Positions 1 to 8,035 of a stretch of 33,360 bases of DNA are shown one piece after another. The position numbers and the translations under genes are program-made. Positions within the stretch are counted from its first letter, which is position 1. Each line of letters starts with the position of its first letter. The notes beneath the pieces were generated by a model. It searched no databases. It was given only the letters and a program-made list of their open reading frames with translations, and was not told the origin of the DNA. Source of the DNA: Lapillicoccus sp. (GTDB taxonomy: Bacteria; Actinomycetota; Actinomycetes; Actinomycetales; Dermatophilaceae); contig NZ_JANXRJ010000192.1 in NCBI RefSeq assembly GCF_025353065.1, forward strand, positions 1 to 33,360, read 5' to 3'.

Positions 1-32
1 GTGAAAACGCGTCATATACGACGCGTTTTCAC
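1..32. terminator. Perfect inverted repeat downstream of purC, probable terminator
   Basis: Bases 1-13 and 20-32 are perfect reverse complements (GTGAAAACGCGTC and its complement) around a 6-nt loop, ATATAC. The repeat lies 42 bp beyond the purC stop codon, so it could form a strong hairpin at the end of the purD-purC transcript. There is no T-run after it on the minus strand, apart from the TTTT inside the stem. The AT content is high for this genome. It may extend or repeat to the left of the window. An operator for an off-window gene is the main alternative. Confidence 0.5.
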
Positions 33-74
33 CCCACCCCAACCCGGCGCGGCGAGGGGCGGGGCGGGTCGCCG

Positions 75-998
75 TCAGCCGAAGGCCCGGCCGGTGATGC
101 GCTCGAAGGCCTCGACGTACTTCGCGCGGGTCCGCTCGACGACCTCGTCGGGCAGCGGCGGCGGCGCCTCGCCGGAATGGCGGTCCCACCCGCTCGCGGG
201 CGAGGTCAGCCACTCCCGGACGTACTGCTTGTCGTAGGACACCTGCGGGTGCCCCGGCTCCCACTCCTCCGCCGGCCAGAACCGCGACGAGTCGGGCGTG
301 AGCACCTCGTCGGCGAGGACGATGCCGGGCTCGAGACCCGGATCACCCCCCGGCACGAGCCCGAACTCCACCTTGGTGTCGGCGATGAGGATGCCTCGCG
401 CAGAGGCGATCTCGTTGCCCCGGGCCAGGATCCGCTTGGTGAGGTCCTCGATCCGCAGTCGCAGCGGTTCGCCGATGAGCGCATCGACCTCACCCGAGGT
501 CATCGACTCGTCGTGCTGGCCGAAGGGCGCCTTGGTCGTCGGGGTGAAGATCGGCGCGGGCAGCCGGTCGCCGTCGACGAGCCCCTCGGGCAGGGCCACC
601 CCGCAGATCGAGCCGAGCCGGGCATATTCCTCGAGACCCCCGCCGGTGAGGTAGGCCCGGGCGATGCTCTCGACCGGCACCATCTCCAGCTTGCTCACGA
701 GGACGGCGCGGCCCGCGACCTCGGGCGGCACGTCGGTCACCTGGCTGGAGAGCAGGTGGTTGGGCACGACGGACTCGAGCTGCTCGAACCACCACAGGGA
801 CAGCTGGGTGAGCACCGTGCCCTTGTCGGGGATGGGGGTGTCGAGAATCCAGTCGAAGGCCGACATCCGGTCGGACGCGACGAGGAGCAGCCGGTCGCCG
901 GCCGGCTCGCCGCCCGGCCCCAGCGGCGCGTAGAGGTCGCGGACCTTGCCGCTGTAGACGTGCTGGTAGCCGGGCAGCACCGGTGCGTCGAAGACCAC
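75..998 (-). CDS. purC: Phosphoribosylaminoimidazole-succinocarboxamide synthase (SAICAR synthetase)
   Basis: Joins aspartate to CAIR using ATP to give SAICAR in de novo purine synthesis, in the cytosol. The 307-residue protein shows the family opening with GKVRDLY (about residues 17-23), then SDRMSAFDW, GYLTGG-like YLTGGG, and TTKAPFGQHDE, as expected for this ATP-dependent ligase. The start is a GTG at 996-998. A good Shine-Dalgarno sequence (GGAAGGAG) lies in the last codons of purD, whose stop codon is only 3 bp upstream. Cotranscription and probable coupling with purD follow from that spacing. The length is normal for the family and I see no damage. Confidence 0.97.
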   Translation of the reverse strand: MVFDAPVLPGYQHVYSGKVRDLYAPLGPGGEPAGDRLLLVASDRMSAFDWILDTPIPDKGTVLTQLSLWWFEQLESVVPNHLLSSQVTDVPPEVAGRAVLVSKLEMVPVESIARAYLTGGGLEEYARLGSICGVALPEGLVDGDRLPAPIFTPTTKAPFGQHDESMTSGEVDALIGEPLRLRIEDLTKRILARGNEIASARGILIADTKVEFGLVPGGDPGLEPGIVLADEVLTPDSSRFWPAEEWEPGHPQVSYDKQYVREWLTSPASGWDRHSGEAPPPLPDEVVERTRAKYVEAFERITGRAFG

Positions 999-1001
999 GG
1001 G

Positions 1002-2300
1002 TCAGGCTCCTTCCACGGCGGCGACGCGGATGTCGCCGCGCTCGGCCGCGAGACCGATGTCGGTGCGGTGGTGCGAGCCCTCGAGGCTGACCAGCCCCAC
1101 CGCCTGGTATACCGCGTGCCGCGCCTCGCGCAGCGTCGCGCCGGTGGCGACGACGTCGAGGACCCGACCGCCGGCGCTGATCAGCTCGCCGTCCGGACCG
1201 ACTGCGGTCCCGGCGTGCAGGACGTAGGCGCCGGGGACGGACTCGGCCACCTCGAGCCCCGAGATGACGCCACCGACCCTGGGCGACGCGGGATAGCCCG
1301 GGGCCGCGACGACGACGGCCACAGCGTGCTCCGGGGAGACGCGGAGCGGGCCCACCCTCTCCAGCACCCCGGTCGCCGCGGCGTGGAGGAGACCTCCGAA
1401 CGGCGTCCGGAGCCGCGCGACCGACACCTGGCCGTCCGGGTCGCCGAAGCGGCAGTTGAACTCGATCACGCGCAGGCCCCGGGAGGTCAGGGCCAGCCCG
1501 ACGTAGAGGACGCCGACGAAGGGCGTGCCCCGGCGCCGCATCTCGTCGATCGTCGGCTGGGCCACTCGGGTGACGACCTCGTCGGCGAGATCGGCCGGCG
1601 CCCAGTCGAGTGGCGAATACGCGCCCATACCACCGGTATTGGGCCCGACATCACCGTCACCCACACGCTTGAAGTCCTGCGCCGGGGGCAACGCCACGAC
1701 CGTCGCACCGTCGGTGACGCAGAAGACGGAGACCTCAGGGCCGTCGAGGAACTCCTCGACGACGACCGCCCCGCCCTCCTTGGCCAGACACGCGCGCGCG
1801 TGCTCGAGCGCCGCCGCGCGGTCGTCCGTCACGACGACGCCCTTGCCTGCGGCGAGACCGTCCTCCTTGACGACGTGTGGCGCACCCAGGGCGTCCAGCG
1901 CAGCCTCGACCTCGTCCACCGTCGTGCACACGTGGGCGAGGGCGGTCGGGACCTCGGCCGCCGCCATGACCTCTTTGGCGAAGGCCTTGCTGCCCTCGAG
2001 CCGGGCGGCCGCGGCGGACGGGCCGAACACGGCATACGGGACGGCGCGCAGGGCGTCGGCGACCCCGGCCACCAGGGGTGCCTCGGGTCCGACGACGACG
2101 AGGTCGACCCCGTGCTCACCGGCCACCCGCACGACATCCGCCGGGTCGGTCGCGTGGACCGCCACGCAGGTGGCGCCGGGCAGCTCGGCGATGCCCGGGT
2201 TGCCGGGGGCGACGACCACCGCCACCACCGCGTCGTCCGCCAGCAGGGCCCGGGCGAGCGCGTGCTCGCGCGCGCCGGAACCAATGACGAGAACCCTCAC
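1002..2300 (-). CDS. purD: Phosphoribosylamine--glycine ligase (GAR synthetase)
   Basis: ATP-grasp enzyme that ligates glycine to phosphoribosylamine, the second step of purine synthesis. The chosen product is 432 residues, starting at the GTG that encodes (M)RVLVIGSGAREHAL. An in-frame ATG exists at 2396 but would add 32 residues that the family does not have. Visible motifs are GSGAREHA at the N-terminus (residues 6-13), the NPG loop, KEDGLAAGKGV of the ATP-grasp domain, NTGGMGAYSP, and EFNCRFGDP near residue 285. The last is usually followed by ETQV; here it reads DGQV, an atypical variant. A TAAGGT hexamer ends 7 nt before the GTG, so the message may be leaderless. An AAGGTGG overlapping that hexamer could instead act as a ribosome binding site. 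purC follows in the same operon. Confidence 0.96.
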   Translation of the reverse strand: MRVLVIGSGAREHALARALLADDAVVAVVVAPGNPGIAELPGATCVAVHATDPADVVRVAGEHGVDLVVVGPEAPLVAGVADALRAVPYAVFGPSAAAARLEGSKAFAKEVMAAAEVPTALAHVCTTVDEVEAALDALGAPHVVKEDGLAAGKGVVVTDDRAAALEHARACLAKEGGAVVVEEFLDGPEVSVFCVTDGATVVALPPAQDFKRVGDGDVGPNTGGMGAYSPLDWAPADLADEVVTRVAQPTIDEMRRRGTPFVGVLYVGLALTSRGLRVIEFNCRFGDPDGQVSVARLRTPFGGLLHAAATGVLERVGPLRVSPEHAVAVVVAAPGYPASPRVGGVISGLEVAESVPGAYVLHAGTAVGPDGELISAGGRVLDVVATGATLREARHAVYQAVGLVSLEGSHHRTDIGLAAERGDIRVAAVEGA

Positions 2301-2307
2301 GGCAGCC

Positions 2308-2313
2308 ACCTTA
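2308..2313 (-). promoter_or_regulatory. Candidate -10 element of purD (leaderless)
   Basis: TAAGGT on the minus strand, followed by 7 nt and the purD GTG. This places the expected transcription start at or next to the start codon. No convincing -35 hexamer was found. Confidence 0.4.
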
Positions 2314-2531
2314 GAGGTCCCCGCCACCCTGGCGGTCGGCGAGCCGCAGAAGCGCGGTGCTCCCGAGAGGCAGGGGGGACATTCACCCGGGAACACCGCG
2401 CAGTCTGCGTCCCGACGTCACCGGGACAGGTCCCCAGAACGGTGGTTCGCGTGCGCCGATCGGAGTCGACAGAGGTAACAATGGCAAATCCGTGGTTCGG
2501 AGTAAAGCCAGGGAATGGCGGAGTACAGTCA

Positions 2532-2549
2532 GTGGCGGTAATCCGCCAC
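2532..2549. promoter_or_regulatory. 18-bp palindrome in the leader of the LuxR-type regulator
   Basis: GTGGCGG, TAAT, CCGCCAC: perfect 7-bp arms around a 4-nt centre, 35 bp before the start codon of the regulator at 2585. It could be an operator, for instance for autoregulation, or a leader hairpin. A possible -10 (TACAGT, 2524-2529) lies just upstream. The rest of the 284-bp gap between purD and this gene (2301-2584) contains no credible gene. Confidence 0.4.
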
Positions 2550-2584
2550 CCCGCACGCTCAGCGCCCCTCACTCGGGAGAGCAC

Positions 2585-3679
2585 ATGCCGTCAGCACCGG
2601 TCGACCCGCTGGTGCCGCCCGACCCGCCCGACCCTCCCGACGCTCGTGACCTCACCGGCCCACCCGGCCCCCTGGTCGCGTTCAGCTCCCTCGTCCCGCT
2701 GTCCGGGTCCCTCCTCGACAACGCCGTGGAGAGCGCGGCCACCCGCGTCTACCTCGCGGTGCTGCGGATGGAACGTCCGACCCGCGAGCTGCTCCTCGCG
2801 CAGGGCATCCCCGCCGCGGTCGTCGACCCGGCGCTCGGCGTCCTCCACGCCCGCGGCCTCGTCCACCTCGGACCGCACGGCTCGCTCGACGTGCCGCCTC
2901 CGCTCTCGAGCATCCCCCAGCACGCGCTCGACCTCGAACGCCGCGCCACCCAGGTGCGGGCCGCCGCCCACGAGCTGACGCAGGTCTACTACAGCGCGCG
3001 GAGCCGCGACCGCGACCCCGACACCGGGGTGCAGCTGCTCCTCGACCTCGACGACGTCGGCGCACAGACCAACCTCATCATCGCCAACGCGCAGCACGAG
3101 CTGCTGTCGGCCCGCCGGCTCACCCTCCGCACCCACGAGATCCTGGCCGCGCCGCTGGAGTCGCACCGCGAGCCGAGCGTCGGTCTCGACGGTCGGCGGA
3201 TCGAGCACCGGACGGTGTGGGACACCGGGGTGCTGGAGCTGCCGGGGGCCCTCGACGTCCTCGCCGCCCGCTCCGAAGGGGGTGAGGTGCAGCGCTTCCT
3301 CACCCGCGTGCCGATGACCTTCGTGGTGGTCGACCACACGGCGTGCCTCATCGAGTGGAGCTCGATCGACGCGCCAGGGCCGCAGGGCATCCTCGTCCAG
3401 ACCCGGGGCCTGGTCCTCGCGGCCATCGCCGTCTTCGAGCGTCTCTGGGAGCTCTCGACCCCACTCGTGCGGGGCGCCGCGTCCCCCGACGAGCTCGACC
3501 ACCGCGACGCGCGCATCCTGCGGCTCATGGCGGCGGGCGTCGCCGACGCCTCGATCGCCCGGCAGGCCGGCGTCTCGCAGCGGACGGTGGAGCGACGGAT
3601 CCGCTCCCTGATGGACCGTCTCAGCGCCGAGACACGCTTCCAGGCGGGGGTCCAGGCGGTCCACCGGGGCTGGCTCTGA
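2585..3679 (+). CDS. LuxR-type helix-turn-helix transcriptional regulator with TrmB-like N-terminal region
   Basis: Likely DNA-binding regulator of unknown targets. The start is the ATG at 2585, with GGGAGA well spaced upstream. The longer frame to 2357 is rejected because its extra 76 residues look like noise. The 364-residue protein begins with a Pro/Asp tandem repeat (VPPDPPDPPD, residues 10-19). A winged-helix-like region follows (about 45-110; AATRVYLAVLRMERP ... LLLAQGIPAAVVDPALGVLHARGLV). The central domain resembles the sensor segment of TrmB/LuxR hybrids, and a clear LuxR-type HTH sits at about 305-362 (DARILRLMAAGVADASIARQAG, then SQRTVERRIRSLM). No receiver domain is visible. The gene at 10735-11601 has the same central and C-terminal architecture, so the two look like paralogues. 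The 3' end overlaps the convergent acetyltransferase gene by 59 bp. Confidence 0.85.
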   Translation: MPSAPVDPLVPPDPPDPPDARDLTGPPGPLVAFSSLVPLSGSLLDNAVESAATRVYLAVLRMERPTRELLLAQGIPAAVVDPALGVLHARGLVHLGPHGSLDVPPPLSSIPQHALDLERRATQVRAAAHELTQVYYSARSRDRDPDTGVQLLLDLDDVGAQTNLIIANAQHELLSARRLTLRTHEILAAPLESHREPSVGLDGRRIEHRTVWDTGVLELPGALDVLAARSEGGEVQRFLTRVPMTFVVVDHTACLIEWSSIDAPGPQGILVQTRGLVLAAIAVFERLWELSTPLVRGAASPDELDHRDARILRLMAAGVADASIARQAGVSQRTVERRIRSLMDRLSAETRFQAGVQAVHRGWL

Positions 3680-4292
3680 GGCGGCGCTCGAGGCCGGTCC
3701 GCACCGCCGGCCACTCGTCCACGAGGATGCTGAAGACGACCGTGTCGCGCCACGACCCGTCGGCGCGCCGCACCATCCGGCGCAGGACCCCCTCGCGCAC
3801 CCCACCGAGCCTGGCGATGGCGGCCTGGGAGCGTTCGTTGACGATGTCGGTCTGGATCCGCACGCGCCCGAAGCCGCAGTCGTCGAAGGCGTGGGAGAGC
3901 AGCAGCAGCTTGGCCTCGGGGTTGACCGTGGTGCCCCACCACCGGGAGCCGTAGGTCGTCCACCCGAGGTGGACGTGCTCGTTCTCGATGTCGATCTCAC
4001 CCAGGGAGGAGGTCCCGACGACGGTGCCCGCCGGGCCCAGGTCGCTGTCGCCGACCAGCCGGACGGTGTAGGCCGTGCGCCCCGGCCGCGCTGCGAGCTG
4101 TGCGGCGACGAACCGCACCGCCTCGTCGGGGTGGGCGAGGGGCTCTGTCATCCGGAAACCCTGTTGGTAGACAAGCGGATCCGACAGCACGCGGAAGAGA
4201 CCGTCCGCATCTGCGAGGGTCACGGGATCGAGTCGCACGACCCTTCCCACGAGCGGCTTCCCGGTCGGCGGACGCGGGTCGGGTGGAGCCAT
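3621..4292 (-). CDS. GNAT family N-acetyltransferase (RimJ/RimL-like)
   Basis: Probable acetyl-CoA-dependent acetyltransferase; the substrate cannot be told from sequence. The protein has 223 residues and shows the RimJ/RimL-type layout: VVRLDPVTLADADGLFRVLSDP at the N-terminus, GTSSLGEIDIENEHVHLGWTTYGSRWWGTTVNPEAK in the middle, then the helix-rich end with FGRVRIQTDIVNERSQAAIARLGGVREGVLRR, where the NERSQAAI stretch is typical of this subfamily. The start ATG lacks a clear ribosome binding site but has TAGTCT 6 nt upstream, consistent with a leaderless message. Its last 59 bp run antisense to the end of the LuxR-type regulator. Confidence 0.9.
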   Translation of the reverse strand: MAPPDPRPPTGKPLVGRVVRLDPVTLADADGLFRVLSDPLVYQQGFRMTEPLAHPDEAVRFVAAQLAARPGRTAYTVRLVGDSDLGPAGTVVGTSSLGEIDIENEHVHLGWTTYGSRWWGTTVNPEAKLLLLSHAFDDCGFGRVRIQTDIVNERSQAAIARLGGVREGVLRRMVRRADGSWRDTVVFSILVDEWPAVRTGLERRLRASPGGPPGPPPGSVSRR

Positions 4293-4298
4293 CCGGCC

Positions 4299-4304
4299 AG
4301 ACTA
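4299..4304 (-). promoter_or_regulatory. Candidate -10 element of the GNAT gene (leaderless)
   Basis: TAGTCT on the minus strand with 6 nt to the ATG. It lies in the 86-bp divergent region shared with the HelD-like gene. On the plus strand the overlapping TAGACT (4303-4308) could serve the other direction. Confidence 0.4.
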
Positions 4305-4378
4305 GACTCGTCTGTCTTTGGATGGCGGGGCACCGGTTCCGTGGAGATCGCCCGAAGGTCGAGTGGGGATCGCATCGC

Positions 4379-6727
4379 ATGACCATCGCTTCGCAGGAAC
4401 ACCACAGGGGACAGGCGGGCAGCGTGACGAGTTCGGGCAGGAGCACAGCGGCCTCCGCGGCGCAGGTCGCGGGAGAGATCGCGGTGGAGCAGGCGCACGT
4501 CGACCGCGTCTACACCGAGCTCGCCAAGGCGGGTGAGCGGGCCGGGCTCGTCGAGGCGGACGGCCTGGCGCGGGGGCGCTCGGACCGCTCCGGCGAGGTC
4601 CGCGACGAGGAGCTCACCGGGCTCTTCGAGCGCGACGCCCTCGTCCTCCACGCCACCCGGCGGCGCTACGCCCTCGAGAGCCAGTACGAAGGCCTCGTCT
4701 TCGGTCGCCTCGACATCGACCACGTCATCCCCCACGACAACGACAACAACCACGACAACACCCACGTCGACAGCGAGGTCGGGAACCAGCTCGGGACCGA
4801 GGCCAACGGCCAGGCGAACGGCACCGTCGACCGCGTCACCACCGAGCGCGAGGTGCGCTACATCGGCCGGCTCGGCGTGCGCGACGACGACTACGAGCCG
4901 CTCGTCATCGACTGGCGCGCCCCGGCCGCCTCCCCCTTCTACCGCGCCACCCCCGTCGAGCCGCTCGGGGTGCTGCGGCGACGCGTCCTGCGGTGCAAGG
5001 GCGCCGACGTCGTCGGCGTCGAGGACGACCTCATGGTCCCCGAGCCGCCGGACGACCTCGTCGTCGTCGGCGACGGCGCGCTCATGGCGGCGCTCACCCG
5101 CAGCCGCGGCACGCAGATGCGTGACATCGTCGCGACGATCCAGGCCGACCAGGACAAGGCGATCCGGGCGCCGGCCCGTGGCGTCACCGAGATCACCGGT
5201 GGGCCGGGCACCGGCAAGACCGTCGTCGCCCTGCACCGCGCGGCCTACCTCCTCTACTCCGACCGCCGCCGCTACGAGTCCGGCGGCATCCTCGTCGTCG
5301 GCCCCTCGGCCGCCTACACGGCATACATCGAGCGGGTCCTGCCCTCCCTCGGCGAGGAGACCGTCGCCCTGCGGTCGCTCGGCGACGTCGTCGACGTGGT
5401 GAGCACCGAGCGGCTCGACGACCCGGCGGCCGCGGCCGTCAAGGGGTCGTTGCGCATCCGCCAGGTCCTCGCCCGAGCCGCGCGCGACACCGTCCCCGGC
5501 TCCCCGGAGGAGTTCCGCGCGTTCGTCGCGGGCGAGGCGATCCGGCTGACACCGCGCCTGCTCGAGCAGGTCCGCGGCCGAGCCCTCCGCTCGCACCAGC
5601 GCAACCTCGCGCAGGAGACGGTCGTGCAGCTGCTCGCCGACCTCGCCTTCCGCGAGAGCGGGCACGGTGACCGGCCCACCTTCATCGACAAGTTCGAGGA
5701 CTCTCGCGAGGCCGAGGCCTTCGTGGCGGGGTGGTGGCCCCAGGTCGACCCCCGCGAGGTGCTGCTCTGGCTGGCCGACCCCACCCGCCTCCAGCGGTAT
5801 GCCGCGGGCCTCCTCAGCCCGCAGGAGACCGAGGTGCTGGGCGCGTCGATGCAGGCCGCTCTCGACACCGGGTCGTGGTCGGTCGCCGACGTCGCCCTCA
5901 TCGACGACCTCTCCGCCCGGCTCGGGCCGGTGCAGGCGCAGGCCCGCGAGGAGCGCGACTTCTACGACGTCGAGGAGATCGAGGACCTCAGCCAGTACGG
6001 CATGACCGAGGTGCAGCCGGTCGCGCGCCCCGACGTCGTCGAACGCGGCTACACCACGACTCCCGAGAACCTCCGCGACCGCCTGCTCCTCGGGGCGATG
6101 GGCAAGCCGGAGGACTACGCCCACGTGCTCGTCGACGAGGCGCAGGACCTCTCGCCGATGCAGTGGCGGATGCTCGGCCGGCGGGGGCGCTACTCCTCGT
6201 GGACCGTCGTCGGCGATGCCGCGCAGAGCTCGTGGCCCGACCGTGCGGAGTCGGCGGTCGCCCGTGAGGAGGCCTTCGGCACCCAGCCGCGCGCGCTGTT
6301 CCACATGGACACCAACTACCGCAACGCCCGCGAGATCTTCGACTACGCCGCAGCGATGATCCGGGTCAGCGTGCCGGACGCCGACATCCCGCAGGCGGTC
6401 CGCGAGACGGGGATCCATCCCGTCGACGGCGCCCTCGGGGCCGACCCGTTCGCCGCGGTCTCGGCCGCCCTCGACGCCCTCGTCGACGACGTCGAGGGCA
6501 GCATCGCGGTCATCACGCCGGCCCGCCACCGGGCGGCGCTGCTACCCCTCGCCGGCCGGGGCGAGGGCCGCGTCCAGGTCATCGACCCCATGTCGACCAA
6601 GGGCCTGGAGTATGACGCGACCGTCGTCGTCGACCCCGACGAGATCGCCCGCGAGTCCCCCGGTGGGGTGCGGGTGCTCTACGTCGCGATGACCCGCGCT
6701 GCCCACCGGATGACGGTCCTGCGCTGA
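4379..6727 (+). CDS. helD: HelD-like RNA polymerase-associated motor ATPase (UvrD/Rep superfamily)
   Basis: Family knowledge: HelD proteins are SF1-type ATPases that bind RNA polymerase and free it from stalled or nonproductive complexes; some actinobacterial members (HelR) protect against rifamycins. The 782-residue frame is taken from the ATG at 4379, with a weak GTGGGG upstream. It has an N-terminal coiled-coil-like segment (about 15-50), then RRRYALESQYEGLVFGR, IGRLGVRDDDYEPLVIDWRAPAA, Walker A GGPGTGKT (274-281), a long insert region, VLVDEAQDLSP (Walker B, about 583-593), GDAAQSSW, NYRN, and a C-terminal STKGLEYD and VLYVAMTRA block. Residues about 114-150 form an Asp/Asn/His-rich low-complexity insert encoded by short tandem repeats, between GRLDID and the RYIGR motif. 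Whether this is HelD-class or HelR-class cannot be settled by eye. Confidence 0.9.
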   Translation: MTIASQEHHRGQAGSVTSSGRSTAASAAQVAGEIAVEQAHVDRVYTELAKAGERAGLVEADGLARGRSDRSGEVRDEELTGLFERDALVLHATRRRYALESQYEGLVFGRLDIDHVIPHDNDNNHDNTHVDSEVGNQLGTEANGQANGTVDRVTTEREVRYIGRLGVRDDDYEPLVIDWRAPAASPFYRATPVEPLGVLRRRVLRCKGADVVGVEDDLMVPEPPDDLVVVGDGALMAALTRSRGTQMRDIVATIQADQDKAIRAPARGVTEITGGPGTGKTVVALHRAAYLLYSDRRRYESGGILVVGPSAAYTAYIERVLPSLGEETVALRSLGDVVDVVSTERLDDPAAAAVKGSLRIRQVLARAARDTVPGSPEEFRAFVAGEAIRLTPRLLEQVRGRALRSHQRNLAQETVVQLLADLAFRESGHGDRPTFIDKFEDSREAEAFVAGWWPQVDPREVLLWLADPTRLQRYAAGLLSPQETEVLGASMQAALDTGSWSVADVALIDDLSARLGPVQAQAREERDFYDVEEIEDLSQYGMTEVQPVARPDVVERGYTTTPENLRDRLLLGAMGKPEDYAHVLVDEAQDLSPMQWRMLGRRGRYSSWTVVGDAAQSSWPDRAESAVAREEAFGTQPRALFHMDTNYRNAREIFDYAAAMIRVSVPDADIPQAVRETGIHPVDGALGADPFAAVSAALDALVDDVEGSIAVITPARHRAALLPLAGRGEGRVQVIDPMSTKGLEYDATVVVDPDEIARESPGGVRVLYVAMTRAAHRMTVLR
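4729..4766 (+). repeat. Short imperfect tandem repeat (CACGACAAC-type) within helD
   Basis: Repeats of CACGACAAC and GACAACAAC encode the run HDNDNNHDNTH. The composition is lower in GC than the rest of the gene. Repeat slippage is the likely origin. Confidence 0.6.
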
Positions 6728-6733
6728 CGCCGG

Positions 6734-7055
6734 TCATCCGTCGACGCTGGCGTCGATCACGACCTGACCGTCGGTGTGGAGCGAGACCGTCCTGCCAAGC
6801 GCCTCCGCCGGGGTGCCGCTCCGGACGTGACACCGACCGGCACCCGGTAGGTGTAGGTCGTCGTGCTCTGGGTGGGCCGGCCCACGATCACCCGGTCGAA
6901 GGTGATCTCCCACTCTCCGCGTCGCGGCCATCCCGGACATGACGGCGGCGCAGGGCCGACCGGCAGAGGTTGACGACGCTGCTGCGGAGGGAGGCGGCGA
7001 CCGCGTAGCGCCAGTGCGTCTGATGGATCGCGGGGACGTCGATGACGTCCGCCAC
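6734..7055 (-). pseudogene. Frameshifted small gene of unknown function
   Basis: Three consecutive minus-strand segments look coding but lie in different frames. From a GTG at 7055 one reads VADVIDVPAIHQTHWRYAVAA and on to VVNLC. Then, in another frame, EWEITFDRVIVGRPTQSTTT runs into YTYRVPVGVTSG. Then, in a third frame, TPAEALGRTVSLHTDGQVVI ends at the TGA at 6734-6736. Joined, these give a protein of roughly 105 residues. I do not recognise it. Either the gene is decaying or the sequence has two indel errors. It covers most of the gap between the HelD-like gene (convergent) and the DUF3105 gene (divergent). Confidence 0.45.
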
Positions 7056-7110
7056 TCGTGCTGTCGCGCCGCACCGCCTTGCCGGACGCCACGGTCGGAG
7101 CGGCGCCGCC

Positions 7111-7116
7111 TATCCT
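7111..7116 (+). promoter_or_regulatory. Candidate -10 element of the DUF3105 gene (leaderless)
   Basis: TATCCT followed by 6 nt (TTCGTC) and the ATG at 7123. No Shine-Dalgarno sequence is present, which favours leaderless translation. Confidence 0.5.
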
Positions 7117-7122
7117 TTCGTC

Positions 7123-7968
7123 ATGGCCACTCCGAAGCAGCAAGCGACGTCTGACCGCCAGGCGAAGGTGGCCCGGATGCGCCAGGAGCAGCAGGCCCGG
7201 GAGCGCCGGACCCGGCTGCTCATCGGCCTGGTCGCCCTCGTCGTCGTCGCCGGGATCGGCGTCGGGATCGGCGTCGCCGTCCGGCAGGGTCCCGCACCGG
7301 CGAGCAGCTCGTCGCAGGTCCTGCCGACGACCCCCACCGGAGCAGCCACGGTCGAACAGGCCCCGACCTCGGTCCCGGACACGTCCGGGATCTCCGGTGT
7401 CCTCGCCTGGGACACGACCGGCTGGCCCGGCGACGGCTCGGCGCACGCCGGCGCGCTCGAGCACGACCACGTCGAGGGCCCCGTCACGTATGCCGTCGTC
7501 CCTCCCGTCGGCGGACCGCACAGCGCCACCTGGATGAACGCCGGGGTCTACACCGCGCCCATCCCGAGCGAACGGGCCGTCCACAACCTCGAGCACGGGG
7601 CGGTGTGGATCACCTACGACCCCAACCTGCCCGCCGCCGAGGTCACCGCCCTCACCGCCTTCGTCACGAAGCAGTCGCCGATCAGCGAACCGGCGCAGGC
7701 CGTGGGCCAGAGCGGGCAGTCCAACCGCTACGTCGACCTCAGCCCGTGGGCGAGCAACACTCTTCCCACGCCGATCGTGATCTCCTCGTGGGGACACCAG
7801 CTGCGGCTGACCACCGCTGACGACCCCCGGATGCAGAAGTTCGTCGACACCTTCCGCGCCAGCTCCACCTACACTCCCGAGGCCGGGTCGCCGGTCGACG
7901 GGGTCCCCGTCTCCACGGGCGGGCAGGCCGCCACCGACGGTGGGGCACTCCCGAACCCCGCCAGCTGA
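7123..7968 (+). CDS. DUF3105 domain-containing membrane-anchored protein
   Basis: Function unknown. The 281-residue protein has a charged N-terminus (residues 1-28, rich in Arg, Gln and Lys), one membrane segment (about 29-50, LLIGLVALVVVAGIGVGIGV), a Ser/Thr/Pro linker, and an extracytoplasmic DUF3105 domain from about residue 95. The domain carries the family blocks PVTYAVVPPVGGPHSATW, NAGVYTAPIPSERAVHNLEH and GAVWITYDP; the conserved His residues in these blocks suggest a metal or substrate site, but that is inference. The start at 7123 is preferred over upstream in-frame codons because TATCCT lies 6 nt before it. The C-terminal 30 residues are Gly/Pro-rich. A hairpin follows at 7982-8027. 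Confidence 0.9.
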   Translation: MATPKQQATSDRQAKVARMRQEQQARERRTRLLIGLVALVVVAGIGVGIGVAVRQGPAPASSSSQVLPTTPTGAATVEQAPTSVPDTSGISGVLAWDTTGWPGDGSAHAGALEHDHVEGPVTYAVVPPVGGPHSATWMNAGVYTAPIPSERAVHNLEHGAVWITYDPNLPAAEVTALTAFVTKQSPISEPAQAVGQSGQSNRYVDLSPWASNTLPTPIVISSWGHQLRLTTADDPRMQKFVDTFRASSTYTPEAGSPVDGVPVSTGGQAATDGGALPNPAS

Positions 7969-7981
7969 GGCACCCGTTCTC

Positions 7982-8027
7982 GGCGTCCGGCAGGTCGGTT
8001 GCCCTGGCTACCGCCCTGTCGGACGCC
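7982..8027. terminator. Bidirectional hairpin between convergent genes
   Basis: GGCGTCCGGCAGG (7982-7994) pairs with CCTGTCGGACGCC (8015-8027), with a single G-T wobble. The loop contains a further CGGT/ACCG stem. It lies between the stop of the DUF3105 gene (7968) and the stop of the GH32 gene (8036), the expected place for a shared terminator. No T-run follows. Confidence 0.6.
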
Positions 8028-8035
8028 AACATCTG

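Noticed and set aside
2301-2396. N-terminal extension of purD to the ATG at 2396
   Set aside because: The added residues are not family-like and the frame MRVLVIGSGAREHA from 2300 matches the family start exactly.
177-2978. Long plus-strand open frame antisense to purC and purD
   Set aside because: It mirrors the codon pattern of real genes on the other strand; Arg/Asp/Gly/Val-rich and without any family motif.
4220-6529. Long minus-strand open frame antisense to the HelD-like gene
   Set aside because: Shadow frame caused by high GC at third positions; the plus-strand frame has all the helicase motifs.
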